Below are positions 18,699-27,020 of a DNA stretch of 64,000 nucleotides, piece after piece. How positions within the stretch are numbered: the first letter of the stretch is position 1; each line of letters starts with the position of its first letter. The stretch comes from Achromobacter spanius (lineage in GTDB: Bacteria > Pseudomonadota > Gammaproteobacteria > Burkholderiales > Burkholderiaceae_B): assembly GCF_029637605.1 (NCBI RefSeq), contig NZ_CP121261.1:3162001-3226000 (forward strand), written 5' to 3'. The notes under the pieces were generated by a model. It was not told the DNA's origin, ran no database searches, and saw only the letters and a list, made by a program, of their open reading frames with translations. Position numbers and translations under genes: made by a program.

Positions 18699-19394
18699 AT
18701 GACGCAAGACGTATTTGAAGCCATCACCGGCCAGGAAGTAGACCGCCAGGCCATGCTGGCCCTGATTGACAACGCGGCGGGCCAGGCGCTGTCGTTCCAG
18801 GACTGCGATTTCCAACACGCTGATTTTTCCCGCCTGGATCTGCGCGGCGCGCGCTTCACGGCCTGCGCCATTGCCGGCGCCTCGTTCCAGGGTGCCACGC
18901 TGGCCGACACCACCTGGCTGCGCTGCCGGGGCGGACAGGCCAACTTCGCATCGGCGGACGCCAGCGACGCCACCTTCCAGAACTGCGATTTGAACAACGC
19001 CAAGTGGCACCGCGCGCGGCTGGCCGGCGCCCGCCTTCAAGGCTGCAAGCTGACCGGCTCCGACTTCGACGGCATCGCCTGCCTGGGCTGGACGGTTGAA
19101 GAATGCCTGCTGGTCGGCGCGCTGCTGCGCGGCGTGTCGTTTCGCAAAACCAACATCATGCAGTTGGACTTTTCAGACGCCGACCTGGCCGGCAGCGATT
19201 TCCGCGACACCGTCTTCCATGGCGGCAGCCTGCGCAACGCCAATCTGAAAAACGTGCGCTTTGAAGGCGCCGACCTGCGCGAAGTGGACTTGAGCGGCAT
19301 CGACTTGACCGCCGCCGCGCGCCTGGCTGGCGCCACCATTTCCAAGACCCAGGCGGCCACCTTGCTGGCCGAACTGCGCATCAGCGTGCTCTGA
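18699..19394 (+). CDS. Pentapeptide-repeat protein
   Basis: Protein of 231 residues made largely of A(D/N)LxX-type pentapeptides from about residue 30 to 215 (FSRLDLRGARF, LAGARLQGCKLTGSDF, VRFEGADLREVDLSG). This predicts a right-handed quadrilateral beta helix. Size and layout resemble the McbG/Qnr group, which mimic DNA and protect DNA gyrase, but most members of the superfamily have unknown roles. The ATG at 18699 follows the RcsB-like gene by 31 bases, so it is probably co-transcribed with the phosphorelay. No resistance function is claimed. Confidence 0.85.
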   Translation: MTQDVFEAITGQEVDRQAMLALIDNAAGQALSFQDCDFQHADFSRLDLRGARFTACAIAGASFQGATLADTTWLRCRGGQANFASADASDATFQNCDLNNAKWHRARLAGARLQGCKLTGSDFDGIACLGWTVEECLLVGALLRGVSFRKTNIMQLDFSDADLAGSDFRDTVFHGGSLRNANLKNVRFEGADLREVDLSGIDLTAAARLAGATISKTQAATLLAELRISVL

Positions 19395-19414
19395 CGCGCA
19401 GCCGGATTTTCTAA

Positions 19415-20383
19415 CTACGGCCGGCGGCGCAGGAAGCGCTGTTCCACCACCACGCTGCCCCACTGCCTGCCTTCGGATTCGTCCGTCAGCACAAAGCCCG
19501 CGTCTTCGTACAGATGGCGCGCGGCGTCCAGCCCCTTGAAGGTCCACAGGTATGTGTCGCGATAGTGCGCATCGGCGAACGCCAACGCGCGCGCAAGCAG
19601 GTGGCGGCCCACGCCCAGGCCACGCAAGGATTCGTCCACGATGAACCAGCGCAGATGCGCCTGGCCAATGGCCGGATCGCCATCGATCACGATGGATGCC
19701 AGCGTGCGCCCATTTTCCGCATACAGCCACATGCCCTTGCCGCGGTCCGGCAGCGCTTCGGCAAAGGCCGCCAATTCCGTGGCGACCTTGCGTTCAAAGT
19801 ACACACCAAAGCCCGAGGCCTGCGCGTAATAACGCGCATGCAGGCCGGCAATATCGCCAATGCAGCCGGGCACATAGCCTTCGATGATCTGCTCGCTGAT
19901 GGCGGCGGAGGAAGGCGTCAGGTTGGGGTTCTCGCGCGAGAGCGCGTCGGCGTACAGCGACATGAAGCGGATCAACGATTGCTGGTCGTCCGGCGTCATC
20001 CGGCGCAAGGCATGCGATACCTGATCGGTGGCGAACTGGTCGATGCGGTCGCGCAAGGCCAGCCCCGCCTCGGTCAGGGTCAGGCGAGATGACCGCGCGT
20101 CTTCGGGATCCGCCTCGCGGGCGATCAGGCCGGCGGATTCCAGCTTGGCCAACTGGCGGCTGGTGTTGGATTTGTCCAGCCGCAGGATCACGGCCAGGTC
20201 GCGCGCCTGAATGCCCGGTTGCAGGCCCACTTCAATAATGGCGTGGACAGCGGACGGCGCCAATTCACTGCCGGCCAACGAGGTCCGCATGAAGCCCAAT
20301 TCACGCACAAGCTTGCGGGAAAACTCCCGCAGGTCGCGGATGGTCTGTTCGCGAGATTGGGAGGGAAAGTCGATCAAGTCCAT
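19415..20383 (-). CDS. MarR regulator fused to a GNAT acetyltransferase
   Basis: Two-domain protein of 322 residues: an N-terminal MarR winged helix (about 1-150, with IQARDLAVILRLDKSNTSRQ as recognition region and EDARSSRLTLTEAG as wing) and a C-terminal GNAT domain (about 160-315, acetyl-CoA motif LRGLGVGRHL). Such fusions are a known family; the domain may acetylate a small molecule or sense acetyl-CoA. The ATG at 20383 is supported by the position of the operators directly upstream. Two related palindromes at 20397-20433 fit autoregulation. The target beyond its own gene is unknown. Confidence 0.92.
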   Translation of the reverse strand: MDLIDFPSQSREQTIRDLREFSRKLVRELGFMRTSLAGSELAPSAVHAIIEVGLQPGIQARDLAVILRLDKSNTSRQLAKLESAGLIAREADPEDARSSRLTLTEAGLALRDRIDQFATDQVSHALRRMTPDDQQSLIRFMSLYADALSRENPNLTPSSAAISEQIIEGYVPGCIGDIAGLHARYYAQASGFGVYFERKVATELAAFAEALPDRGKGMWLYAENGRTLASIVIDGDPAIGQAHLRWFIVDESLRGLGVGRHLLARALAFADAHYRDTYLWTFKGLDAARHLYEDAGFVLTDESEGRQWGSVVVEQRFLRRRP

Positions 20384-20396
20384 GGGCGCACCTATC

Positions 20397-20433
20397 GGTT
20401 GCGGTTCGCAACCAATGTAATTGCGAGCCGCAA
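20397..20433 (-). promoter_or_regulatory. Twin palindromic operator of the MarR-GNAT gene
   Basis: Two related inverted repeats: GGTTGCG-GTT-CGCAACC (20397-20413) and TTGCG-AGC-CGCAA (20421-20433). They share the core TTGCG-N3-CGCAA, and their centres are 22 bases apart, about two helical turns, so two MarR dimers could bind one DNA face. They start 14 bases before the start codon. Confidence 0.72.
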
Positions 20434-20465
20434 CTAAAGCAAGCACCGCGACGTCCACTACCCCA

Positions 20466-21287
20466 TCAATCGACTTTCTTAGACCGCTGAAACGTCACCT
20501 CGCCAGAAGGCGGGGGCGGTTTGCGGTGAAACGGCACTTTGCGCAAATACAGGCGCAGCGCCTGCCAGTGAATGCGGAACACCACGCCCAGCGTCATGAA
20601 CGGCATCGCCGCCAACGCGCGCAACAGCGCGCCGGTGGCAAGCGGCACGCTCGCGCCGCGAATTTCCGTGTGCAGCAGCGGCTGCGCCTGTTCAGGGTCG
20701 TCAAAATAATCAATGCTGGCCACCTGCGCACCGCCCACGCTTTTGACGCGAAACCGGTAGCGGCCCGTCACCTGGCAAAACGGCGACACGTGAAACGACT
20801 TATCGCTATGCAGCGCCAGGCCGTCATGGATCACGCCACCGTCCGGCGCGCGCAGCACGTACTGATGGCGCTCGCCGAAGGTGTTGTTGACCTCGGCCAC
20901 CAGCACGCGCAGATGGCCGTCGGTGTCATGCACCTGCCAGAAGCTGACGGGGTTGAACACATGGCCGAACACGCGCGGAAAGCACTGCAACCACACCGCG
21001 CCCACGTCGAAATCCGCGCCCGCCATCTCCAGCCGTGACCGCAACCACGCCATGGGCTCGCCACCGTCGCGCGCGCCATGGTCGGAAAAATGAAAAGCAA
21101 CCGGACGGCGGCGGTTGACCCCAAACAGCCATGACGCGCGGCCGTCGTAGCGTTCGGCCTGATCGATGCGCAGCCGCAGGCAGAACACCGGATAGGTAAA
21201 GCGGTGCACCACTGGGCGGGTGCGCACATGCAGCACCCGCGCGCGCATCAGTTCGATCAGGCCGGCGCCGGGCAGGGTGCGGTTCAT
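20466..21287 (-). CDS. DUF1365 family protein
   Basis: Protein of 273 residues matching the DUF1365 family: HRFTYPVFCLRLRID near the N-terminus, VFGHVFNPVSFWQVHD in the middle and AEVNNTFGERHQY. The family is found next to FAD-dependent oxidoreductases and often cyclopropane-fatty-acid synthase genes, suggesting lipid modification, but its reaction is unproven and no such synthase is in this window. The start overlaps the stop of the FAD oxidoreductase (ATGA), so the two are translationally coupled. It ends the operon that begins with the LprI-like gene at 23738. Confidence 0.88.
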   Translation of the reverse strand: MNRTLPGAGLIELMRARVLHVRTRPVVHRFTYPVFCLRLRIDQAERYDGRASWLFGVNRRRPVAFHFSDHGARDGGEPMAWLRSRLEMAGADFDVGAVWLQCFPRVFGHVFNPVSFWQVHDTDGHLRVLVAEVNNTFGERHQYVLRAPDGGVIHDGLALHSDKSFHVSPFCQVTGRYRFRVKSVGGAQVASIDYFDDPEQAQPLLHTEIRGASVPLATGALLRALAAMPFMTLGVVFRIHWQALRLYLRKVPFHRKPPPPSGEVTFQRSKKVD

Positions 21288-22624
21288 GTTGCATTACCCC
21301 ACGGCGGGCTGACGCCAAAATCCGCCGCCACGCGAATGGCCGACGCCAGCCCATCCTCATGAAAGCCATACCCCGCCCACGCGCCGCAGAACCACACCCG
21401 CGCGCGGCCCTGGATGTCAGGCAGCCGGCGCTGCGCCTCGACGGCGTCGGCATCCAGGATGGGGTGCTCGTACTCGTAGCGGCCCAGCACTTGATCCGGC
21501 GCGGGCTCGCGCTGCGGGTTCAGCGTCACGATCACGGGCTGCTTGAAGGGCAGCGGCTGCAACACATTGAGCAGGTAACTGACCGACATGGGCGCATCCG
21601 CCGTGGGGCCGGCCAGGTAATTCCAGGCCGACCACACCGAGCGGCGGCGCGGCAGCAGCGCGGTGTCGGTATGCAGCACGGCCACGTTGGGCTGGTAGCG
21701 CACGCGTGACAGCACCTCGCGTTCGGCTTCGGTGGCGTCCAGCATCGCCAGCGATGTGGGCGCATGGCAGGCCAGCACCACGGCATCAAACCGATCGACC
21801 TGGCCGCCGGTGCGCACCTCCACGCCATCGGCCAGCCGCTTGACGCTATGCACCGGGCTGGACACGCGCACCTGCGCAATGCGCGGCAGCATCGCGTCGA
21901 CATACCGGCGCGCCCCGCCCTGGACCGTTTTCCATTGCGGTCGCCCCGCCACCTGCAACAAGCGGTGGTTCAGGCAGAACGACAGAAAACTGCGAGCAGG
22001 TTGCGCCAGCACCATGCTGGGTGGCGTTGACCAGATGGCGCCGGCCATGGGCAGCAGATACCAGTCGCGCATGGCCTGGCCGTAGCCTTCGGCGTCCAGC
22101 AGATCGCCCAGCAGCGCGTGCGGGCCGCTTTGCGCCAGATAGGCGGCGGCGTTGCGATTGAAGCGCAGGATGTCGCGCAGCATGCCCAGGAAGGCCGGGC
22201 GCAACAGGTTGCGGCGTTGCGCGAACACCGTTCCCAGGTTGGTGCCCGCCCACTCCAGGTCGGGCTGCGCAAGCGATACGCTGAACGTCATGTCGCTGGC
22301 GTGCACCGGAATCGTCAGGTGCTTGAACAGTTGCACCAGGTGCGGATACGTCAGGTCGTTATGCACCAAAAAGCCGGTGTCGACCGGGTGGCTGACGCCG
22401 CCGACCGTGGCGTCGACCGTATTGGTATGGCCGCCCACGCGGCTATCCGCTTCGAACAAGGTGACCGAGAATTTTTCAGACAGCAGCCAAGCCGCGCCCA
22501 GGCCGGCGATGCCGCCGCCAATGACGGCGATGCGGCTGCCGGGGGGAACAGGGGCAAAGGCGGGACGCGGCTGGACCTGCGCAAAAGCCGGCGTTGCATC
22601 GGAGGCGTTCGACATAGGGATCAT
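21284..22624 (-). CDS. FAD-dependent amine-oxidase-like oxidoreductase
   Basis: Flavoprotein of 446 residues with an N-terminal dinucleotide fold (IAVIGGGIAGLGAAWLL at about 30-46, acidic ribose ligand in LFEADSRVGG) and the C-terminal FAD motif around FCGAWAGYGFHEDGL. It belongs to the COG2907-type group paired with DUF1365. The ATG at 22624 overlaps the tag stop (TGATG); a second ATG three codons later at 22615 is equally possible. The pairing with DUF1365 suggests fatty-acid or membrane-lipid chemistry; substrate unknown. Confidence 0.88.
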   Translation of the reverse strand: MIPMSNASDATPAFAQVQPRPAFAPVPPGSRIAVIGGGIAGLGAAWLLSEKFSVTLFEADSRVGGHTNTVDATVGGVSHPVDTGFLVHNDLTYPHLVQLFKHLTIPVHASDMTFSVSLAQPDLEWAGTNLGTVFAQRRNLLRPAFLGMLRDILRFNRNAAAYLAQSGPHALLGDLLDAEGYGQAMRDWYLLPMAGAIWSTPPSMVLAQPARSFLSFCLNHRLLQVAGRPQWKTVQGGARRYVDAMLPRIAQVRVSSPVHSVKRLADGVEVRTGGQVDRFDAVVLACHAPTSLAMLDATEAEREVLSRVRYQPNVAVLHTDTALLPRRRSVWSAWNYLAGPTADAPMSVSYLLNVLQPLPFKQPVIVTLNPQREPAPDQVLGRYEYEHPILDADAVEAQRRLPDIQGRARVWFCGAWAGYGFHEDGLASAIRVAADFGVSPPWGNAT

Positions 22625-23310
22625 CACGGTCGCTTGAAGCTTGCGCGCGCGGCGTCGACCTTGGCATGGCAGACGCAGCCGCTCATGTGGTCGTTGACCA
22701 TGCCCACCGCCTGCATGAAGGCGTACATCGTCGTCGGCCCCACAAACGTCCAGCCGCGCGTCTTCAAGGCGCGCGACAGGCCGGCCGATGCGGCTGACGA
22801 CGGGTTGCCGTTCCAATAGGCCAGGTCCACGGTGTGGGGCCGCTCTGCCGTCTTGGGCTCGTGCCGCCATAGCCACGCCGCCAGCGAGCCCGTCTCGTCA
22901 GCCAGCGCCACGGCGCGGCGCGCATTGTTGATGGTGGATACGATCTTGGCGCGGTTGCGCACAATGCCCGCATTGCCCATCAGTCGCTCCACGTCATGCT
23001 CGGTATACCGCGCCACGCGCTCGAAATCGAAATCGTCGAACGCCTCGCGAAATGCCTCGCGTTTGCGCAGGATGGTGATCCACGCCATGCCCGCCTGAAA
23101 GCCTTCCAGGCAGATCTTTTCGTACAGGCGGCGGTCGCTGCCCACGGGCCGGCCCCATTCGTGGTCGTGATAGTCGGGCATGGACGGCTGCCAGAAGCAG
23201 CGCGGGTCGCCCTGCGCGTCCAGGATCAGGCCGGCGGATTCAAGGGGCTCTGTGTCCAGCGCCCCAGCATCCTGCTGCCTGGCTTGCACGCTCCCTTCAA
23301 CCGTCATCAT
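22624..23310 (-). CDS. tag: DNA-3-methyladenine glycosylase I
   Basis: Base-excision repair enzyme of 228 residues removing 3-methyladenine from DNA. It matches E. coli Tag: the zinc ligands are visible as the Cys of PRCFW, the first His of YHDHEWGRPVG, and the His and Cys of NDHMSGCVCH; the catalytic segment ICLEGFQAGMAWITILRKR is intact. I chose the ATG at 23310, which overlaps the stop of the LprI-like gene; longer open sequence upstream belongs to that gene. The first 40 residues precede the usual Tag start and are not conserved. Confidence 0.93.
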   Translation of the reverse strand: MMTVEGSVQARQQDAGALDTEPLESAGLILDAQGDPRCFWQPSMPDYHDHEWGRPVGSDRRLYEKICLEGFQAGMAWITILRKREAFREAFDDFDFERVARYTEHDVERLMGNAGIVRNRAKIVSTINNARRAVALADETGSLAAWLWRHEPKTAERPHTVDLAYWNGNPSSAASAGLSRALKTRGWTFVGPTTMYAFMQAVGMVNDHMSGCVCHAKVDAARASFKRP

Positions 23311-23738
23311 TGCGCGCCGGGAACCGGGCAGCTCATGTCGCCTTCCTCGCACTTGAGGTAGGCGCGTAATTCTTTGGTGCGCGCCTGCGTCAGCTTGTCC
23401 AGGCATTGGCTCAGCACCATGGGGTACACGCTGCCGCCCGTGGCGCCGCTGGACGAGAAGGCACATTCCGCATCGCGAAAAAACAACCAGGCCTTTTGCG
23501 CGCTTTGCAATTGCGTGGTCTTGGTGGTGTCGTCTTTCAGGCGCTTCATGACCGTCCGGTAGGCGTCGTTCAGGTCAGCGTCCGACTTGCGGTAGGACTG
23601 ATCGGCGCACAGGTTCATGTCGGTTTGCGTGGCGGCGTTGGCGCAATTGATCGGCTGCAGGCGCGGCTGCAACTGCGCCTGCACACTGGCCGTGGACAGC
23701 AGCGCGGCGGCGGCGGCCGTGGCGATCACGATACGCAT
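23307..23738 (-). CDS. LprI/DUF1311-like secreted protein
   Basis: Small exported protein of 143 residues with a signal peptide (about 1-21, VQA|QLQ) and the LprI-type pattern of paired Cys and short helices (CANAATQTDMNLCADQSYRK, then LNDAYRTVMKRL, and AWLFFRDAEC). In Mycobacterium a member inhibits lysozyme; for proteobacterial members this is only presumed. It is the first gene of an overlapping minus-strand run with tag, the FAD oxidoreductase and DUF1365. Confidence 0.85.
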   Translation of the reverse strand: MRIVIATAAAAALLSTASVQAQLQPRLQPINCANAATQTDMNLCADQSYRKSDADLNDAYRTVMKRLKDDTTKTTQLQSAQKAWLFFRDAECAFSSSGATGGSVYPMVLSQCLDKLTQARTKELRAYLKCEEGDMSCPVPGAQ

Positions 23739-23842
23739 GGGCGTTTCTCCTAGTTGTCTGTGATGGGTTCGATGGGAAAGTGTCGCATGGATGGGGCCTT
23801 GCGCGCATGCCGCCTGGGCACGGGTGGCCTAAGATATCGGCC

Positions 23843-24658
23843 ATGAAGATTCAATTGCTCTCCGACCTGCACCTGGAAACCGACCCCTCTTTCCTGGCGC
23901 GCCCCATCCCTGGCGCCGACCTGCTGGTGCTGGCCGGCGATATCGGTTCATACCGCCAGGGTTCCAAGCTGACCAGCAACGATTTCGGGCTGGGCAGCTA
24001 CGCCCCCCGCAACGGCTGGCCCACGCCCGTGGTGTTCGTGCCGGGCAACCACGAATACGACAACCTGGATTTCGACGAGGCCCACGACCGCCTGCGCGAG
24101 CTCTGCCACGCGCTGGATATCCAATGGCTGGAACGCGACACCTGTGTCATCGACGGCGTGCGCCTGGTGGGCACCACGCTGTGGACGGATTTCGACGCGC
24201 TGGCCGCCGACAGCGATCCCATCGGCGTGGCGCTGGCCAAGCGCGCCAAGGCTTTTCGCGCGGCCGACTTCTATCTGGAAAAGGCCCAGATGCGCCGCCA
24301 TGGCGCGCCCTTCATGGCCGAACAAATGCGCGAACAGGGCCTGGCCTGCCAGCAATGGCTGCGCGACGCCCTGCACGTGCCTTTCGACGGCCCCACCCTT
24401 GCCATCACCCACTTCGCGCCCACGCTGGCCAGCGCCGACCCGCGCTACGGCGTCACACCGGGCACGGCGGGGTTCTGCAATGCGCTGGACGAATTGCTGC
24501 CGCTGGCCAACTGCTGGATGCACGGCCACCTGCATTGCGCGCACGACTACGTCAAGGACGGCTGCCGCGTGGTCGCCAACCCGCTGGGCTACGCCAAGAA
24601 AGGCGAACAGGCCGACTACGAGCCTGATCGCCTGTGGGAAGTACCCGTCAGAACTTGA
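23843..24658 (+). CDS. Calcineurin-like metallophosphoesterase
   Basis: Cytosolic phosphoesterase of 271 residues. All metal-binding blocks are visible in order: SDLHLE (residue 7 on), LAGDIG, PGNHEYD, THFAPT and MHGHLH. I took the ATG at 23843 because conserved sequence begins there and the upstream frame is short and unrelated. It diverges from the LprI-like gene and overlaps the 3' end of the convergent TonB receptor by 11 bases. Substrate unknown. Confidence 0.9.
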   Translation: MKIQLLSDLHLETDPSFLARPIPGADLLVLAGDIGSYRQGSKLTSNDFGLGSYAPRNGWPTPVVFVPGNHEYDNLDFDEAHDRLRELCHALDIQWLERDTCVIDGVRLVGTTLWTDFDALAADSDPIGVALAKRAKAFRAADFYLEKAQMRRHGAPFMAEQMREQGLACQQWLRDALHVPFDGPTLAITHFAPTLASADPRYGVTPGTAGFCNALDELLPLANCWMHGHLHCAHDYVKDGCRVVANPLGYAKKGEQADYEPDRLWEVPVRT

Positions 24659-26858
24659 GGCTGGCGCTCAAGCCGTAGGTGCGGGGGTCGCCCGCCTTGA
24701 TGTAGTCCGACGACTGGAACAACCAGTAGCGCTTGTCCGCCAGGTTATTGATGCCGGCGCGGAACGTGGTGTCGTAGCCATAGATGCGCGTGTCGTAGGT
24801 GGCGCCGATGTTGACGATGGCGTAGTCATCCACCTTCACGTTGTTGGGCGCGCCCAGCATCGTGTTGCCGGTGTACTTGACGTCGGCACGCAGCTTCAGG
24901 CCTGGCAATTGCGGCACGGAATACGTCAACTGTGCCGCCGCCACCAGCTTGGGTGCGCCCGCCACGCGGTTGCCCGTAAAGGCATTGCCCTTCTTGTATT
25001 CCGAATCCAGGAACATCAGGCTGCCGCCCACGTTCCAGTTCGTGGCCACGCGCGCCGACGCGCCCAGTTCCAGGCCTTGGTAGATAGACTTGCCGTCCTG
25101 CGTCAGCTCGTTGGCCGCGTTGGCGTATTCCGCTTTTTTCTCGATGCGGAACAGCGCGGCGGTGGCGGCCCAGTCATCTTGATTGGTCTTCACGCCCAGC
25201 TCGTACTGCTTGCTCTTGAGCGGGTCCAGCAAGGCGCCGAAGTTGGCATAGGTGTTGCCCACCGATGAGCCCGGCTCCAGCGATTCGATGTAGCTGGCGT
25301 AGGCCATGGTCTGCGGCGTGATCTGGTACATCAAGGCCACGGTTGGGGTCAGCACACCGTTCTTGTCGTAGCTGGACGACTTGGCGCCCGTGGCGTCAAA
25401 GCCCGTCTGCTCGTAGTTCGTATAGCGCAGGCCACCCAGCAGCGACCAGCCGCCCGTCAGGTCGATCGTGTCGCTGGCGAACATGGCCTTCTGCGTGATC
25501 TCGGCAGCGCGATACAGGTCCAGGCTGCCTTGGCTGTAATAGGTGTTGGTGTTCTGCGAGCGCAGGTTGCCCGTGCCCTGCAACTGATACACGCCGTTGA
25601 CGCTGTAGTCGTTCTTCTGCTTTTGCCATGACGCGCCCGCCACCACGTGGTGCTTGAGCGGACCGGTGGCGAACTTGCCTTCGATCATGCCTTGCCACTG
25701 GTTGTAGGCGTAGGCCTCGCCGTAGTCCGAACGATAGTCGTCGTAATCACCCGCCTGGTTTTGCAGAAAAAGCACCGATTCGTTGCGGCGTGTGCGGGTC
25801 GAGCTGTAGCTGTAGTCGGTGCGGGCGCTCCAGTTGGACGACAACTGGTATTTCAAGCCGGTGGAGTAATAGCGGAAATCGTTGTCGGCATAGGGGCCTT
25901 CGCCCACCAGCTTGCCGTTGTCGTTGCGCACCGGCGAAGGCAACTGGCTGCCCGCCAATTGGCCCGCGTAAATGGTGGGTTCCTGCCCGATGGCCTTGCG
26001 GTCCTGGTAGATGGATTGAAAGTCCCAGGTCAGCTTGTCGGTCAGCCGCGCATCCAGTGCCAGCGACACCGAATCGCGATACAAGGAACCGCCGTTGTAG
26101 GTGTTGCCCTCTTCGTGCGTGGCGTTCAAGCGGTAGCCAAACGTGCCGCTTTCGCCGACGCGTCCGCCCAGATCCACGTGCTGGCGCAGCAGTCCCTTCG
26201 ACACATAACCCAGTTCAATGCTGCGCACCGGCTCGTCGGTAGGCCTCTTGGTCACGTAGTTGACCAGGCCGCCCGGCGAACCAAAGCCATACATGAAGCC
26301 CGATGCGCCCTTCAACAGGTCGATCTGTTCAAAATGCTCGTAAGGCAGCGTCGTCACGTAGCTCAGAAAGGGCCTGCCGTCGATGCGGTAGGAATTCTGC
26401 CAGTCCAGCGGCAGGCCGCGCACGGTCAGGTAGCTGGCCCAGGCGCCGTACGAGGCGCTGTTGTCGCTGACGGAAGCATCCAGGGCAAACACGTCGCCCA
26501 GCTTGTTGACCTGCCGTTCCGCGATGTCGGCCGCGGTGACCACGGTGGTTGAAAACGGGGTTTCAAGCTGGCTGCGGCTGCCCAGCGCGCCCGTGTTCAC
26601 CGGCGCCGACAGATGTTCCAGCGTGTCGTCCACCGCCGTGGCCTGCACGGTGACCGTGGGCAGTTGCGCAACGTTGGGCGTGTCGGCGGCGGATTGGGCG
26701 GATGCCGCCAAGGGGTAGGCCACGGCCAATGCCATGACCAGGGCGGCGGGTTTAACTACGGCAGGATTAGCGACGGCGGAATGAACAACAACAGGCTTAA
26801 CGGCAGGGAGGGAAAGCGTGCGCGCACGGCTCTTCCGGGTGGAAGCAGGACGGACCAA
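24648..26858 (-). CDS. TonB-dependent siderophore receptor
   Basis: Outer-membrane receptor of about 736 residues taking up ferric siderophore. It shows a TonB-box-like LPTVTVQA, a plug domain (TPFSTTVVTAADIAE, LTVRGLP, GASGFMYGFGSPGGLVNY) and a beta barrel ending in Phe (SASLKF). The start is uncertain: no ATG gives a basic signal region. I favour TTG at 26858, which has GGAG 8 bases upstream and yields a basic N-region and hydrophobic core ending ASA|QS. A TTG at 26927 would lie inside a palindrome. No sigma/anti-sigma pair or siderophore genes are nearby. The 3' end overlaps the metallophosphoesterase. Confidence 0.9.
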   Translation of the reverse strand: MVRPASTRKSRARTLSLPAVKPVVVHSAVANPAVVKPAALVMALAVAYPLAASAQSAADTPNVAQLPTVTVQATAVDDTLEHLSAPVNTGALGSRSQLETPFSTTVVTAADIAERQVNKLGDVFALDASVSDNSASYGAWASYLTVRGLPLDWQNSYRIDGRPFLSYVTTLPYEHFEQIDLLKGASGFMYGFGSPGGLVNYVTKRPTDEPVRSIELGYVSKGLLRQHVDLGGRVGESGTFGYRLNATHEEGNTYNGGSLYRDSVSLALDARLTDKLTWDFQSIYQDRKAIGQEPTIYAGQLAGSQLPSPVRNDNGKLVGEGPYADNDFRYYSTGLKYQLSSNWSARTDYSYSSTRTRRNESVLFLQNQAGDYDDYRSDYGEAYAYNQWQGMIEGKFATGPLKHHVVAGASWQKQKNDYSVNGVYQLQGTGNLRSQNTNTYYSQGSLDLYRAAEITQKAMFASDTIDLTGGWSLLGGLRYTNYEQTGFDATGAKSSSYDKNGVLTPTVALMYQITPQTMAYASYIESLEPGSSVGNTYANFGALLDPLKSKQYELGVKTNQDDWAATAALFRIEKKAEYANAANELTQDGKSIYQGLELGASARVATNWNVGGSLMFLDSEYKKGNAFTGNRVAGAPKLVAAAQLTYSVPQLPGLKLRADVKYTGNTMLGAPNNVKVDDYAIVNIGATYDTRIYGYDTTFRAGINNLADKRYWLFQSSDYIKAGDPRTYGLSASLKF

Positions 26859-26917
26859 AGCAGAGTCTCCAGAGCGGGGGGGAGTCGGAAAGACTGCTTT
26901 TTTATTACTAATGGGAC

Positions 26918-26930
26918 TGATTCGCAATCA
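26918..26930 (-). promoter_or_regulatory. Palindrome upstream of the TonB receptor
   Basis: TGATT-CGC-AATCA, a perfect 5-bp inverted repeat in an AT-rich stretch 60 bases before the favoured TTG start. A Fur site would be expected for such a gene, and the TGAT/ATCA half-sites are reminiscent, but their spacing does not fit the 19-bp or 7-1-7 Fur consensus. An operator for some regulator is plausible. Confidence 0.35.
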
Positions 26931-26964
26931 TATTTACGAAAAATTCGCACCCGCATCGCCCATG

Positions 26965-27000
26965 AAAAAGCCCGCATTGCGGCAACGCGCAACGCGGGCT
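26965..27000 (-). terminator. Terminator of the Tas-like reductase gene
   Basis: On the minus strand, a 13-bp stem with one mismatch (AGCCCGCGTTGCG paired with CGCAATGCGGGCT) followed by TTTTTC, 21 bases after the reductase stop. It isolates that gene from the TonB receptor. Confidence 0.85.
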
Positions 27001-27020
27001 GGATATAGCAAGCAGCGCGA

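Noticed and set aside
26918..26930. Canonical Fur box before the TonB receptor
   Set aside because: Half-sites are spaced wrongly for the known Fur consensus forms.
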